This document shows positions 7,980 to 17,220 of a stretch of 64,000 bases of DNA, piece after piece. Every line of letters begins with the position of its first letter. Position 1 is the stretch's first letter. The notes below the pieces were generated by a model that was not told the origin of the DNA, did no database searches, and saw only the letters and a program-made list of their open reading frames with translations. This DNA comes from CALLPQ01 sp038531745 (GTDB lineage Bacteria; Pseudomonadota; Alphaproteobacteria; Caulobacterales; Parvularculaceae), in the NCBI GenBank assembly GCA_038531745.1, contig JBCBBJ010000011.1:1-64000 (forward strand), read 5' to 3'. A program made the translations under genes and the position numbers.

Positions 7980-8960
7980 TTGGATGAGTTTGAGATCATC
8001 AGGGATCTTTTTGCGCCCTTGAGTGAAGGCCAGCGGGGCGCGTTTGGGCTTGGTGACGATGTCGCCCTCGCCGATGATCGTCTGGTGATCACCAAAGATG
8101 TACTGATCGCTGGCGTTCATTTCCGTAAAGACGATCCGCTTGATCTTGTGGCGCGAAAGGTGCTGCGGGTGAATATCTCTGATCTTGTTGCCAAGGGTGC
8201 CAAACCCCGCAGCTATCTGTTGGGGTGCGTCTGGCCCCAAAAAACGACGTGGCAGGATATTGCCACTTTTGTGGATGGTCTGTCCCAGGATCAAAGCCAA
8301 TTTCGCTGTCAACTGATCGGCGGGGACACAACCCGTCACCGGATCGCGGCGGGACCGCTTACCGTTTCGGCCACTTTTTTGGGAGAGGCGCCGGCGGATG
8401 GCCTCATCCTGCGCGATGGCGCCGCAACGGGTGATGATGTCTATGTCACCGGCACCATCGGTGACGCCGGTCTTGGTCTTTTGGCGCTCGGCGGCAAACT
8501 CCCTACCGACGATGATCAGCATACGGCGCTAGTGGCGCGGTATCATCTGCCGCAACCGCGCCTGACCTTTGGAACAGCGCTCACCAGTTTTGCCTCGGCT
8601 TCTATGGATGTATCTGACGGTTTGATCGCCGATGCCCGGCATATGGCGGGTCAATCGGGCATTAAGATAATCCTCGATCTTGCGGCCTTACCGGTCAGTG
8701 AGGGCGCCCAAAACTGGCTGGCGTCGCAGCGGGATCAGGAAAAGGCGCAGTTAAAGCTGGCGGGCTTTGGCGATGATTATGAAATTCTCTTTGCTGCGCC
8801 AAATGCCATGCGCCGCGGGGTTGAGATGGCGGCCAAGGCCTCCCGCACCCGCGTTACCCGGATTGGTAAGATTAAAAAGGGGTCGGGTGTTGAGGTGCTT
8901 GGCAAGGGCGGTCATGTGATCCCCGTGGACGCAAACGGGTTTAATCACTTTTCGGTTTAG
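7980..8960 (+). CDS. thiL: Thiamine-monophosphate kinase
   Basis: It phosphorylates thiamine monophosphate to thiamine diphosphate. The 326-aa sequence shows the PurM-like fold motifs: GLGDDVAL near residue 23, ITKDVLIAGVHF, NISDLVAKGAKP, GGDTTR, MDVSDGLIADA and GFGDDYEILFA. The start is a TTG at 7980; the overlapping ATG at the nusB stop runs into TGA after five codons and cannot be used. It is 20 bp from nusB and surely co-transcribed. It ends 14 bp before the convergent kinase gene. Confidence 0.95.
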   Translation: MDEFEIIRDLFAPLSEGQRGAFGLGDDVALADDRLVITKDVLIAGVHFRKDDPLDLVARKVLRVNISDLVAKGAKPRSYLLGCVWPQKTTWQDIATFVDGLSQDQSQFRCQLIGGDTTRHRIAAGPLTVSATFLGEAPADGLILRDGAATGDDVYVTGTIGDAGLGLLALGGKLPTDDDQHTALVARYHLPQPRLTFGTALTSFASASMDVSDGLIADARHMAGQSGIKIILDLAALPVSEGAQNWLASQRDQEKAQLKLAGFGDDYEILFAAPNAMRRGVEMAAKASRTRVTRIGKIKKGSGVEVLGKGGHVIPVDANGFNHFSV

Positions 8961-8973
8961 TGATTGCGGTGGG

Positions 8974-11538
8974 TTACTCGGCCGCTTGCGCCGGCGGGCG
9001 ACCGGGGCGTGCAGATCCAACAGTATGATCATCAGTCAGTGAATGGGTGAGAAGATGCGCCTCATCACGCAGGAAGCTGGGCAAGCGCACGGGCGCGCCA
9101 TCACGCCGAGGGAACGTCGCACAGGCGGTTGTGCCTTTGCCGGGTGTACTGGCGAGCGCCAGCAGGCCGCCTTGCAGTTCCATCAATGATTTTGAGAGCG
9201 CGAGGCCGAGACCAGAGCCGTCACGGGCGCCGGTAAATTGGTTCTGGCCAAGCTCAAACGGGCTACCAAGCTTGACCAGATGACTACGCTCAATTCCGGG
9301 TCCGCTATCGATGATCATTACACTGACACAATCAAGATCAGCCTCCGTCACAAGGGCGACTTTCCCGTCGCTACTAGTGAATTTTACCGCATTGGAAAGC
9401 AAGTTGAGAAGCACTTGCTTGGTTGCGCGCCCATCGGCAAAAATGGGCGGAGCATTGGCGGTGGTGGCGCTAAGCGTAACACCGGCATGTTCAGCCCGCC
9501 GCCCCACAAGCCGCACGCTTTCCTGCAAGATGCGATCAAGCTCAATACGCTGAGGTTCCAATTGCAGATGGCCGGCCTCAATCCGGGACATGTCGAGGAT
9601 ATCATCGATCAGTTCCAGAAGGTGCCTGCCGCTGGCGTGAATATCGTCAATATATTCGCGATATTTCCCACTGCCCAGCGGGCCATAAAGCTCCGACTGC
9701 ATCACTTCGGAAAAGCCATTGATGGCATTAAGCGGTGTGCGTAATTCATGGCTCATATTCGCCAGAAATTCGGATTTTGATCGGCTTGCATCCTCAGCCC
9801 GGCGTTTTTCGAACGCATAGTTTCGGCTGATATCGGATAGCTCACGTCGGGACCGTTCGAGGTCGGTGACAGTGCGTTCAAGCTGGCGCTCGCGTTTCAC
9901 GTGGGCACGGGCGCGGCGCTTTTGGTCGGTGATATTCGTTGCCACACACACAAGCCCGCCGGTTTCGGTCTGGCGACGGGTGACTTTGACCCAGCGATCA
10001 CCAGAAAGGCGAACCTCGCGTGCGCTTTTGGGTCGTTTATCCCCGCTGTCACTTTGATCGGGCGCGAGCGATTGATCCTCAGGCAGAAAATAATCACGTA
10101 ATATGTCACGGCCCGCATTTGCCTGATCAAAGACCATCTTCGGTGACAGGCCCGGTATGAGCGTATCGGTTGGAAACCGAAAGAGCATGGCAAAACGTTT
10201 ATTCCAGCCCGTCAATTGATGGTCCGCCGACCACAACACAAAGGCATCAGGGATTGTATCAATGCCCTCCTGCAGGAAGTCTGCCGCACTCGCCCTTGGC
10301 TGATCAGGGGTGTGCGAGCTTGCCGCCGCGTCTTCTTCACCATAGCTGAGCAGGTGCGTAAGCCGGTTCATCGGTCCGGCCTGGTTGTTGCTGCGCAAGG
10401 TCCCGTCAAGGCCAGTTATATCAAGGCTTGTGACATCAAAGGCAATACCGCTTCGGTTGTTGGCATCCGCGCTATGGTCTGTACGAATCAAAACACGGGA
10501 CCAGCCGCCACCGGCGCGCCGTAGCCCCACAATGCCTTCACAATTATCCTTTTCCTCGCCGGTAAAAATCCCCAGGGCCAGCCGCAAATCTTTGGGATGA
10601 ATCAGACTGGTCAGTTCCTGCAGCGAGAAGGTGCGGTCTCGCGCGCCGAGGCCAAGCGGTTCCAGCAAGGAGCGCGAGAGAAGAACGCGCCGCGACTGCC
10701 GGTCAAAATACCACGGGCAACACCGCCCCCGGCCCAACGCCTCATTCATGCGGATATATCCGCCAAGGGCCCCCGCCGCATCCTGCGCCGCCGCATTCTG
10801 GCGAATAAAGGCGCGCATCAAGGAAGCCGAAACGAGGGTGATTGCCCCTAGTAGGACGGCATACCCGATCCATAGCGGCGCCCGCCCGCGCATATCCCGG
10901 GCCGGCGTGGCGGCAACCAACACCTCTCCATTATCGAGACTTTGCCACGCGATTGCCAGGCGCTTGTCTGGTCCGCGCAACGAAAGAGTATTCTGTTCGG
11001 CCAGTGGCAGCGTGCCCAGCGTTTGCGGGCTAAGCGATACAACATCGAACCGGCCCGCCGATGCGATTTGCTCCCCGGCTTGCGTCACATGGTAAAAAGA
11101 AACTTGTGCGCCCGTTGGTAAATCCGTACCCAGATTTTCCCCTGGCGGATTGCCCGTCATGATATCAACATTCATGCTACGCGCGCCAAGCTGTATTGTC
11201 TGGACAAGACGTAATTGGGTTTCCAGCCGGCGGGCCTGCCCTTCTTCATTCAGTTTAATGACGAGAAGCGCGGCCACGGCAGCCAAGAACAAACCTGTTA
11301 GAATGCTCAGCCGCTTGGGTGAAAGCTGGCGCACATAATGAACGAGGGCATTGGTTTGTTCAAAACTTGGTGCTTGAAAATTTGGCGCGTCAGAACGCGG
11401 CGCAGCGATGGGGCCTGGTTCTGGCGAACCATGGTCATTGCTGGGACGATCTGAAGCGGTTGGTTGCACCATGGGGTTTGGGCTGCGTGACGGGCAGCCA
11501 GCTCCTCTTGCGATGATTGGTTGGCGATCCAGCCCCAA
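8974..11538 (-). CDS. PleC/DivJ-like sensor histidine kinase
   Basis: The 854-aa protein has two membrane segments (about 78-95 and 222-242) enclosing a periplasmic loop of about 125 residues. PAS-like regions follow (about 265-375 and 420-540, the second with DAFVLWSADHQLTGWNKRF), then a coiled stretch (545-590). The HisKA domain has phospho-acceptor His597 in FLANMSHELRTPLNAINGFSE, and the ATPase domain has NLLSNAVKFT and GSGLGLALSKSLME. The H-box region closely resembles PleC and DivJ, the kinases that control DivK in Caulobacter. ChpT elsewhere in the window makes a cell-cycle role plausible. No receiver domain is attached. It is divergent from the carbamoyltransferase gene. Confidence 0.85.
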   Translation of the reverse strand: MGLDRQPIIARGAGCPSRSPNPMVQPTASDRPSNDHGSPEPGPIAAPRSDAPNFQAPSFEQTNALVHYVRQLSPKRLSILTGLFLAAVAALLVIKLNEEGQARRLETQLRLVQTIQLGARSMNVDIMTGNPPGENLGTDLPTGAQVSFYHVTQAGEQIASAGRFDVVSLSPQTLGTLPLAEQNTLSLRGPDKRLAIAWQSLDNGEVLVAATPARDMRGRAPLWIGYAVLLGAITLVSASLMRAFIRQNAAAQDAAGALGGYIRMNEALGRGRCCPWYFDRQSRRVLLSRSLLEPLGLGARDRTFSLQELTSLIHPKDLRLALGIFTGEEKDNCEGIVGLRRAGGGWSRVLIRTDHSADANNRSGIAFDVTSLDITGLDGTLRSNNQAGPMNRLTHLLSYGEEDAAASSHTPDQPRASAADFLQEGIDTIPDAFVLWSADHQLTGWNKRFAMLFRFPTDTLIPGLSPKMVFDQANAGRDILRDYFLPEDQSLAPDQSDSGDKRPKSAREVRLSGDRWVKVTRRQTETGGLVCVATNITDQKRRARAHVKRERQLERTVTDLERSRRELSDISRNYAFEKRRAEDASRSKSEFLANMSHELRTPLNAINGFSEVMQSELYGPLGSGKYREYIDDIHASGRHLLELIDDILDMSRIEAGHLQLEPQRIELDRILQESVRLVGRRAEHAGVTLSATTANAPPIFADGRATKQVLLNLLSNAVKFTSSDGKVALVTEADLDCVSVMIIDSGPGIERSHLVKLGSPFELGQNQFTGARDGSGLGLALSKSLMELQGGLLALASTPGKGTTACATFPRRDGAPVRLPSFLRDEAHLLTHSLTDDHTVGSARPGRPPAQAAE

Positions 11539-11675
11539 CCTTTCGGGAGGATACGACGTTTACCTTTTGGAAACTATTCCTGTTTTCACACGGCTGTCAC
11601 CAAAGAATCACAAGCGTGTCCCAATCAAATGCCAATCGGCTTGCGAGGGCTGGGCCCGCGGCCTAAGACCGGCTC

Positions 11676-12686
11676 ATGAGACATTTTTTGAATACCAAGG
11701 ATTGGTCGCAGGCCGAGCTACAAAGGATGATCGATGAGGCCCGTATTCTGAAGGCCAAACCGTTTGGCGATGCCCTGCGCGGCAAAACCGTTGCTCTTTT
11801 GTTCCTTAATAATTCCCTGCGCACGCGCACCTCTTTTGATGTGGGCACACAGCATTTGGGGGGGCACGCAATTGTGCTGTCGCCGTCGGGGGGCATGTGG
11901 CCGTTGGCATTCGATGAGGGCATCGTCATGGACGGCGAGGCGGAAGAACATGTGCGCGAGGCCGCAAAGGTTTTGTCGCGCTATTGCGATATGATCGGTA
12001 TCCGGGCATTTCCGAAATTTGAGGATTGGCAGGAAGATCGCAAAGACAAAATCCTCAATGCGTTTGCCCGCCATGCCGATGTGCCGATCATCAATATGGA
12101 GACGATTACCCATCCCTGTCAGGAAATGGCGCATATCATGGCGCTGCAAGAGCGTTTTGAGGCGATGGGGCGCGGCGACCTCTCGGGCAAGAAATTCCTT
12201 CTCACCTGGACCTATCATCCCAAACCGCTCAACACGGCGGTGGCAAATTCTGCGTTGATGATCGCAGCAAAGTTCGGGATGCAGCCAACACTCCTTTGTC
12301 CGACACCGGACTATCTATTGGATGATCGGTATATGGATCAGGCGAAGGCCGATGCCGAAAGCCATGGTCAGGCGCTGACGGTTTCCCACGATCTACACGA
12401 TGCCTACCGCGGCGCTGATGTAGTTTATGCCAAAAGCTGGGGTGCGCTGCCGTTTTTTGGCAATTGGGCGCCGGAAAAATCTATCCGTGACCAGTATAAG
12501 CATTTTATTGTTGATGAGGAAAAAATGGCGTATACGAACAACGCCCTCGTCAGCCATTGCCTCCCCATGCGCCGCAACGTGAAGATGACCGACGGTGTCT
12601 TCGATAGTCCCAATTGTATCGCCTATGACGAGGCAGAAAATAGGCTGCACGTCCAAAAGGCGATTATGAAGGCGCTTGTGACGTAA
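11676..12686 (+). CDS. argF': N-acetylornithine carbamoyltransferase
   Basis: This is the acetylornithine type of carbamoyltransferase, not the usual ornithine enzyme. It makes N-acetylcitrulline from N-acetylornithine and carbamoyl phosphate. The 336-aa sequence follows the Xanthomonas enzyme along its whole length: SLRTRTSFD phosphate loop, MDGEAEEH with Glu90 at the position of the Xanthomonas Glu92 that selects the acetyl group, ETITHPCQEMAH, LTWTYHPKPLNTAVANSAL, VYAKSWGALPFFGNW, SHCLPMRRNVK, and a C-terminal DEAENRLHVQKAIM. The organism would need an ArgE-type deacylase acting on acetylcitrulline, which is outside the window. Confidence 0.93.
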   Translation: MRHFLNTKDWSQAELQRMIDEARILKAKPFGDALRGKTVALLFLNNSLRTRTSFDVGTQHLGGHAIVLSPSGGMWPLAFDEGIVMDGEAEEHVREAAKVLSRYCDMIGIRAFPKFEDWQEDRKDKILNAFARHADVPIINMETITHPCQEMAHIMALQERFEAMGRGDLSGKKFLLTWTYHPKPLNTAVANSALMIAAKFGMQPTLLCPTPDYLLDDRYMDQAKADAESHGQALTVSHDLHDAYRGADVVYAKSWGALPFFGNWAPEKSIRDQYKHFIVDEEKMAYTNNALVSHCLPMRRNVKMTDGVFDSPNCIAYDEAENRLHVQKAIMKALVT

Positions 12687-12728
12687 GAGGCGACGCCTGT
12701 TTATCTTTGGGCGGTATCGAACCGGGTT

Positions 12729-13130
12729 TTAGTCAAACGGTCCGGTATCGATGGGCAAGCCGGCGGCCTGCCAGGCAAGAAAACCACCCTCAACATTTGC
12801 GACATCCCCATAGCCAGCCTGCGCGGCGCGTTTAGCGGCTTGGGAGGAACGCCCGCCGGTCTTGCAGGAAAAGGCAAGCGCTTTTTCGGTGTCACCGCCA
12901 ACAATGGCGGCAAGCTTTCGTTCAAAATCGGGATCCTGAAGTGTAAGGCCTAAAGCGCCGGCGGGTCTGCCAACCGCCGACCATTCCTCCGGTTTGCGCA
13001 CATCAATCAGTATACGGGTACCCGCTTGTATCGCCTCATGGGCTTCATGGACCGTGATGAGAATGATTGATGGCCGCGCCGGGGGAGCGCTGGCCGACCT
13101 GCTGGGGCGCAACCAGGAAAATAGTCCCAT
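12729..13130 (-). CDS. Rhodanese-like sulfurtransferase
   Basis: This is a single rhodanese domain of 133 aa. The active-site loop is CKTGGRS, with the catalytic cysteine near residue 90, and the N-terminal half has DVRKPEEW. It lacks a signal peptide, so it is cytoplasmic. It lies 24 bp downstream of a DUF2892 gene on the same strand and behind a Crp/Fnr regulator, a grouping often linked to sulfide or persulfide handling. The physiological sulfur donor is unknown. Confidence 0.88.
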   Translation of the reverse strand: MGLFSWLRPSRSASAPPARPSIILITVHEAHEAIQAGTRILIDVRKPEEWSAVGRPAGALGLTLQDPDFERKLAAIVGGDTEKALAFSCKTGGRSSQAAKRAAQAGYGDVANVEGGFLAWQAAGLPIDTGPFD

Positions 13131-13154
13131 GGGAACCTGCCTTTTAGAACGAGA

Positions 13155-13370
13155 CTAGTCCTTGGGACGCGTGCGCAGACCAAAAATACCATAGATCGGG
13201 CAAAATTTGATCAGGGCCGTGATGATCAGGATTGCGCCGGCGGCGGTACTGGCGATGCCTGTGGGGGCAGGTAGGGCCATGGACGGCACGAAAAAGGGCA
13301 GGGCGATCAAAATCGCCCCCACCACGAGGCGGAATAGGCGGTCGGCTGTGCCCACATTGGCAAGTTGCAT
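13155..13370 (-). CDS. DUF2892 (YgaP-type) small membrane protein
   Basis: This 71-aa protein begins MQLANVGTADRLFRLVVGA and has two hydrophobic segments, ending in a short basic tail (LRTRPKD). The pattern is that of DUF2892, which is fused to rhodanese in YgaP. Here the two parts are separate adjacent genes. The start at 13370 has an AGGAGA site six bases upstream; a longer frame is open but unneeded. Confidence 0.88.
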   Translation of the reverse strand: MQLANVGTADRLFRLVVGAILIALPFFVPSMALPAPTGIASTAAGAILIITALIKFCPIYGIFGLRTRPKD

Positions 13371-13465
13371 TGGTCTCTCCTGTAAAAGTGTTCTGTTAAG
13401 ACCTACCACCTTTGCAGGCACGGCACCGTGACTTCGTCACCAAGGCACAACGCGATATTGAGGAG

Positions 13466-14128
13466 CTACAAAGCCGGGTCGCGCAAGGTGAGGTTTTGCA
13501 GCGCCGCCCTATCCGTCACCGTAATCATCCCGCGCTGCCGGATGATGAGACCGTCCTGCTCCCATTGGGCAAGTTTACGGCTGATCACTTCGCGGGCGCT
13601 GCCCAAATCTTGGGCCAGGTCATCATGGGTAAGCTTGATGGCGCGCGCCGTGCCAGGCAAGTGCTCCAGCAGGGTTGCCGCCAGACGCTGATCAAGCGGG
13701 GTAAAGGCGATGGTCTCGATCCGGGCCATCATTTGGGCAAGCCGGTCTGAAAATGCTGTCAGCACAAGTTGGCGAAAGGGGGCTGACTGGGAAAATGCGG
13801 TGTCAAAGGCGTTCTTCGTCAAAACCAGTGCGCGCACTGCCGATTGGGTGTTGGCCTCGGCGCCGTAGCTTGCCCCGCCAAGCAGGCACGATGTTGTCAT
13901 CACGCAGGTCTCCCCCGCGCCAAATCGGTAGAGTGTGACCGTCCGGCCGTTGCGGGCGGTCAGCGCTACCCGGATTGTGCCCTCCAAAACGAAGAAGAAC
14001 TGCGTGCACGGGTCACCGGGCTCGAAAATCGTCGCCCCTGCGGGCAGCGATACCGGGTTTGCTCCATCGAGCGGCGGTGGCAGTTGAGCGAGGTCCATTT
14101 GCATCGTCATGGCGTCTATGTGGGCCAA
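13466..14128 (-). CDS. Crp/Fnr-family transcriptional regulator
   Basis: The 220-aa protein has a cyclic-nucleotide-binding-like sensor (about 25-115), a dimer helix, and a winged helix-turn-helix near 165-190 (LAQDLGSAREVISRKLAQWEQDGLI). The Fnr [4Fe-4S] cysteine set is absent; only scattered cysteines at Cys41, Cys74 and Cys80 or so occur, which could respond to redox or sulfur species. It lies upstream of the DUF2892-rhodanese pair on the same strand, which it probably controls. Confidence 0.85.
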   Translation of the reverse strand: MAHIDAMTMQMDLAQLPPPLDGANPVSLPAGATIFEPGDPCTQFFFVLEGTIRVALTARNGRTVTLYRFGAGETCVMTTSCLLGGASYGAEANTQSAVRALVLTKNAFDTAFSQSAPFRQLVLTAFSDRLAQMMARIETIAFTPLDQRLAATLLEHLPGTARAIKLTHDDLAQDLGSAREVISRKLAQWEQDGLIIRQRGMITVTDRAALQNLTLRDPAL

Positions 14129-14238
14129 GGCATGCCGCCCCTGTCAAGCCGCGTTTTGTCGGGTGGCGGCGGTAGAGGCGACCGGGCGAATTTCTCTTGC
14201 GAGGCGTTGGGGCCCCCGCTATACGAAGCGACCGAAAT

Positions 14239-14315
14239 GGTGGGGTAGCTCAGTTGGTGAGAGCGCCGGATTCATAACCCGGAGGTCGGCAGTTCAAATC
14301 TGCCTCCCACTACCA
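14239..14315 (+). tRNA. tRNA-Met (anticodon CAT, elongator type)
   Basis: This 77-nt cloverleaf has acceptor GGTGGGG paired with TCCCACT (two G-U pairs), anticodon loop TTCATAA, T-arm GGCAG/CTGCC and an encoded CCA. The first pair is G-U, not the C-A mismatch of the initiator. A CAT anticodon could also be the lysidine-modified tRNA-Ile; the body looks more like elongator Met. Confidence 0.92.
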
Positions 14316-14423
14316 TTTATCATTGTTGGGCCCACCCTTGCCCCGGCGCAAAGCCGTTGCTAGGCACAGGCGCGATACAACATTTACCACCTGTTTCACT
14401 CAAAATTAGTAGGAAAACCGACC

Positions 14424-14846
14424 ATGGCGCTCGAAAGAACGTTCTCGATCCTTAAACCCGATGCTACCCGCCGCAATATTACTGGCAAGGTTATCGCTAA
14501 ATTCGAAGAGGGCGGCCTGCGGGTTGTTGCCTCCAAACGTATCCACATGACAACTGAACAAGCTGGCGGTTTTTATGCCGTTCATAAAGAGCGCCCGTTT
14601 TTCGGTGAGCTGGTGGAATTTATGACATCCGGCCCCGTGATTGTGCAGGTCCTTGAGGGTGAAAATGCCATCGCCCGGAACCGTGAAATCATGGGCGCGA
14701 CCAACCCCGCTGAGGCTGACGCGGGCACCATCCGCGCTGAGTTTGCCGAATCCATTGGCGAAAACACCGTCCACGGATCAGATGGGCCCGATACGGCAAA
14801 AGAAGAAATCGCGTTTTTCTTCACCGATAATGAAATTGTTGGCTGA
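14424..14846 (+). CDS. ndk: Nucleoside diphosphate kinase
   Basis: It transfers the gamma-phosphate of ATP to other nucleoside diphosphates. The 140-aa length is typical. The N-terminus ERTFSILKPDATRRN, the segment RNREIMGATNPAEADAGTIR, and the active-site NTVHGSDG with its phospho-accepting histidine (about 117) are all intact. It follows tRNA-Met by 108 bp and ends at a terminator. Confidence 0.97.
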   Translation: MALERTFSILKPDATRRNITGKVIAKFEEGGLRVVASKRIHMTTEQAGGFYAVHKERPFFGELVEFMTSGPVIVQVLEGENAIARNREIMGATNPAEADAGTIRAEFAESIGENTVHGSDGPDTAKEEIAFFFTDNEIVG

Positions 14847-14884
14847 CGCCATTTCGTTAAAACGGTATCCAACGATTTCAATCA

Positions 14885-14924
14885 GAAAAAAGGCAGAACG
14901 CCGCAAGGGGCTCTGGCTTTTTTT
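14885..14924 (+). terminator. Probable terminator of ndk
   Basis: An imperfect stem (aaaaaggcaga.. with ..tctggcttttt) with a central GCAA loop is followed by a run of seven T. It lies 38 bp after the ndk stop codon. Confidence 0.7.
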
Positions 14925-15733
14925 ATGGGTATGATGCCGCTGGTGGAGCTGCCCGGCAGCAAAAAAGGGCGGGCATTGTTGGCAGCGGTTGGCCCAGAAC
15001 AGACATCGCTCACGCTAAATCCAACGTCCGAAAACTGAAAGGGTCCTGCCTAAGAGCCCAACCGAAAATCTATTTTCGTCGTCTACAAACAGTCTAACCG
15101 ACAAACAGCACCGCGAAGATAAAGGTACGTTCTTTAGTTTTATTCACACAACGCTTGCTCATATTATGCGCAGACCGTGTATGGATGGATCATTTTGCGA
15201 ATACACCGCCCACAACCCCCGAAGACCAACAAGGCAAAGGCGCTGTTCAGCACGACTGGGAAGCACTCAAAGGATCAAGGGTTGTGTTTGATTTTGAGAT
15301 CCAAACATGGACTGCAAGGGTGGATGAGGCTTGGTTAGCTGCAGATTTCACGTGGTCAAATAGAGCGGGTACTGTGACTGCGACACAGCCCGCTTGGAGA
15401 TTGGTGGGGCGCACTTTTTCAATCATGAAACTCATCATAGAGGCCAAGTGCACGCGCTGAGTACAGGTTTCGGACCCTTCACGAAGGACACCGATCTTTT
15501 TTTGATGCCGCCAAAAGACTGATCCAAGTGTGAACATAGGGCCCTTAAATCGCCTCAAGTCGGCCGCTCGTTAGCGACGGCAGAATGCTCGGTACGTCCG
15601 TTGTTTGTCAATCTAAGGCGGATATCGGCCCTTCAGGCTATCAACCTGGCCCGCGGGTTGCTGAACCGATGGCTTGACGATGACCCTGTCCGCTGTTCAG
15701 TCTTATCGTTCAACAGAGCAATGATACCGAGTC
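14925..15733. other. Gene-poor region with repeat remnant
   Basis: About 800 bp follow ndk without a recognisable gene. They contain a partial copy of the palindromic repeat (15051-15090) and a second short piece of it (15091-15101). Two opposed reading frames of about 100 codons (15155-15460 plus, 15247-15558 minus) overlap each other. Neither shows a known family or a strong ribosome site, so I do not call either. Confidence 0.5.
15051..15090 (+). repeat. Partial copy of the palindromic repeat
   Basis: These 40 bases match the left arm of the element at 4291 with one deleted base and one substitution (taagagcccaaccgaaaa, then tctattttcgtcgtct). They are followed directly by agtctaaccga, which matches the complement of that element's right end. 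The rest of the palindrome is missing. Confidence 0.8.
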
Positions 15734-16681
15734 ATGTTTCCTGATATCATCACGTTAGCGATCCCGGTTTTTATTATCCTCATTGCCCTTGAGCTGCTTG
15801 TTCTGTGGCAACGGCGGGCGGAATTCGGTGATTTCGATTGGGTCGATGGGTTGGCCAGTATTGCCATGGGGCTTGGCAACCGGGCGGTGGCCATTTTGGG
15901 GGCGGGGACGCTGATGGCGGCGGCGTACACTTACTTTCATCAGTTTCGCCTGATCGACGGCATGCCAATCACCTGGTGGACAATTGCCGTTTGTTTCGTG
16001 GCGGACGATTTTGCCTATTACTGGTTTCACCGCGTCGCCCATGAACGCCGCTGGTTCTGGGCAAGTCATGTGGTACACCATTCCTCCCAGCGCTATAATT
16101 TAACCACGGCCTTGCGTCAGACCTGGACGGGCAAACTGACTTTTTCATTTGTCTTTAGCATGCCCCTGGTGGTGATCGGTTTTCCCCCGGCCATGGTGCT
16201 CTTTGTGGGCAGTCTGAACCTTCTCTATCAATTCTGGATCCATACCGAGACGATCAAACGCCTGGGACCATTGGAATGGGTCTTGAACACACCCAGCCAT
16301 CACCGGGTCCACCATGCCACCAACCCGGATTATCTTGATGCAAACTATGCGGGTACCTTGATCATCTGGGACCGCATGTTTGGCACATTTGTGCCGGAAC
16401 GGATGGATGAACAGCCGCGCTATGGCATTGTGCGCAACCTTCAGACCCACAATCCCCTGGTGATTGCCACCCATGAATGGGTTTCCCTTTTCCGGGATGT
16501 GACCCGTGCCAACAGTCTAGGTGAGGTGTGGCGCTATGTGATGGGCCCGCCCGGTTGGCGGGCCGATGGCACCGGGCTAACGTCAGCAGCAATCAAAGCC
16601 CAAGCCGCCGCGACGACAGCGGCCGTTGACCCGCGACTGTCGCCGCAGCGCAACGATGATGCAGCAAAACCACCACACTAA
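15734..16681 (+). CDS. Sterol desaturase / fatty acid hydroxylase family protein
   Basis: This 315-aa integral membrane di-iron enzyme has a hydrophobic N-terminus (residues 4-24), further membrane segments around 50-70, 80-95 and 135-165, and the three histidine boxes of the superfamily: HRVAH, HVVHHS and HHRVHH. The box spacing fits the bacterial sterol-desaturase-like group. It probably hydroxylates or desaturates a lipid or carotenoid. The last 40 residues are Ala-rich and look disordered. It appears to be a single-gene unit. Confidence 0.88.
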   Translation: MFPDIITLAIPVFIILIALELLVLWQRRAEFGDFDWVDGLASIAMGLGNRAVAILGAGTLMAAAYTYFHQFRLIDGMPITWWTIAVCFVADDFAYYWFHRVAHERRWFWASHVVHHSSQRYNLTTALRQTWTGKLTFSFVFSMPLVVIGFPPAMVLFVGSLNLLYQFWIHTETIKRLGPLEWVLNTPSHHRVHHATNPDYLDANYAGTLIIWDRMFGTFVPERMDEQPRYGIVRNLQTHNPLVIATHEWVSLFRDVTRANSLGEVWRYVMGPPGWRADGTGLTSAAIKAQAAATTAAVDPRLSPQRNDDAAKPPH

Positions 16682-16755
16682 TTTATTCGTTAGAGCGTCC
16701 CCCGAGACGAGCGGGCCGGATTGCACACAGGTTTGACCGCTGATATCAGGGCGAT

Positions 16756-17148
16756 GTGGACGTACGTGCATCAGACATACCCAAATTTAACCGCCTGATT
16801 GGCGGGGTTTTTCGTGCGCGTCTCTGGCTTGTCATTGCAGCTTTTGGCCTTGCTAGTCTGAACGGTCAGTCGATTGCCCACGAACTGGGCACGCCCGATC
16901 AAGATCACCACGAGCGCGATTGTGGACTTTGCCTTGTTGCAAGCCGTGACGATGACGGCGAACAATGCAACGCAGGCGGCACCGGCGATCGGGCATTTGG
17001 CGATGGTGCGGCCCTCGTGGCGACGAGCAACGCACCTAATTTACCACGCTTTTCGCGTGCGAACGGATTTACTGCGCCGGGCTTTGGGGGGCGTATTAAT
17101 GCCCGCGACGATTCCCATCAGTCCCGCGCACCGCCCGTTGCTGTCTAA
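16756..17148 (+). CDS. Small secreted His/Cys protein, DUF2946-like
   Basis: The 130-aa protein starts at GTG 16756. A membrane segment or signal peptide (about residues 22-41) is followed by HELGTPDQDHHERDCGLC, a His/Cys-rich motif like the HxxDCxLC core of DUF2946-type periplasmic proteins. The C-terminal half is low-complexity. It lies 72 bp upstream of a ZnuD-like TonB receptor on the same strand. Such small proteins often sit next to metal receptors, which suggests a role in metal (zinc or copper) handling. The exact function is unknown. Confidence 0.65.
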   Translation: MDVRASDIPKFNRLIGGVFRARLWLVIAAFGLASLNGQSIAHELGTPDQDHHERDCGLCLVASRDDDGEQCNAGGTGDRAFGDGAALVATSNAPNLPRFSRANGFTAPGFGGRINARDDSHQSRAPPVAV

Positions 17149-17220
17149 CTAACACCAACCATTTACCCTTTAATCTTTGGTCTTTGTCCATGGTTTGCTA
17201 GCGCGCCGCGCGCGGCATAC

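Noticed and set aside
7719..8522. 267-codon minus-strand frame across nusB and thiL
   Set aside because: Both plus-strand genes are complete and highly conserved. The frame shows no known motif.
14931..15038. 35-codon frame after the ndk terminator
   Set aside because: It is short, with no ribosome site or known match. It may be chance or a gene remnant.
15155..15558. Two opposed frames of about 100 codons
   Set aside because: They overlap each other in opposite directions, lack strong ribosome sites and have no family resemblance. At most one could be real and I cannot choose.
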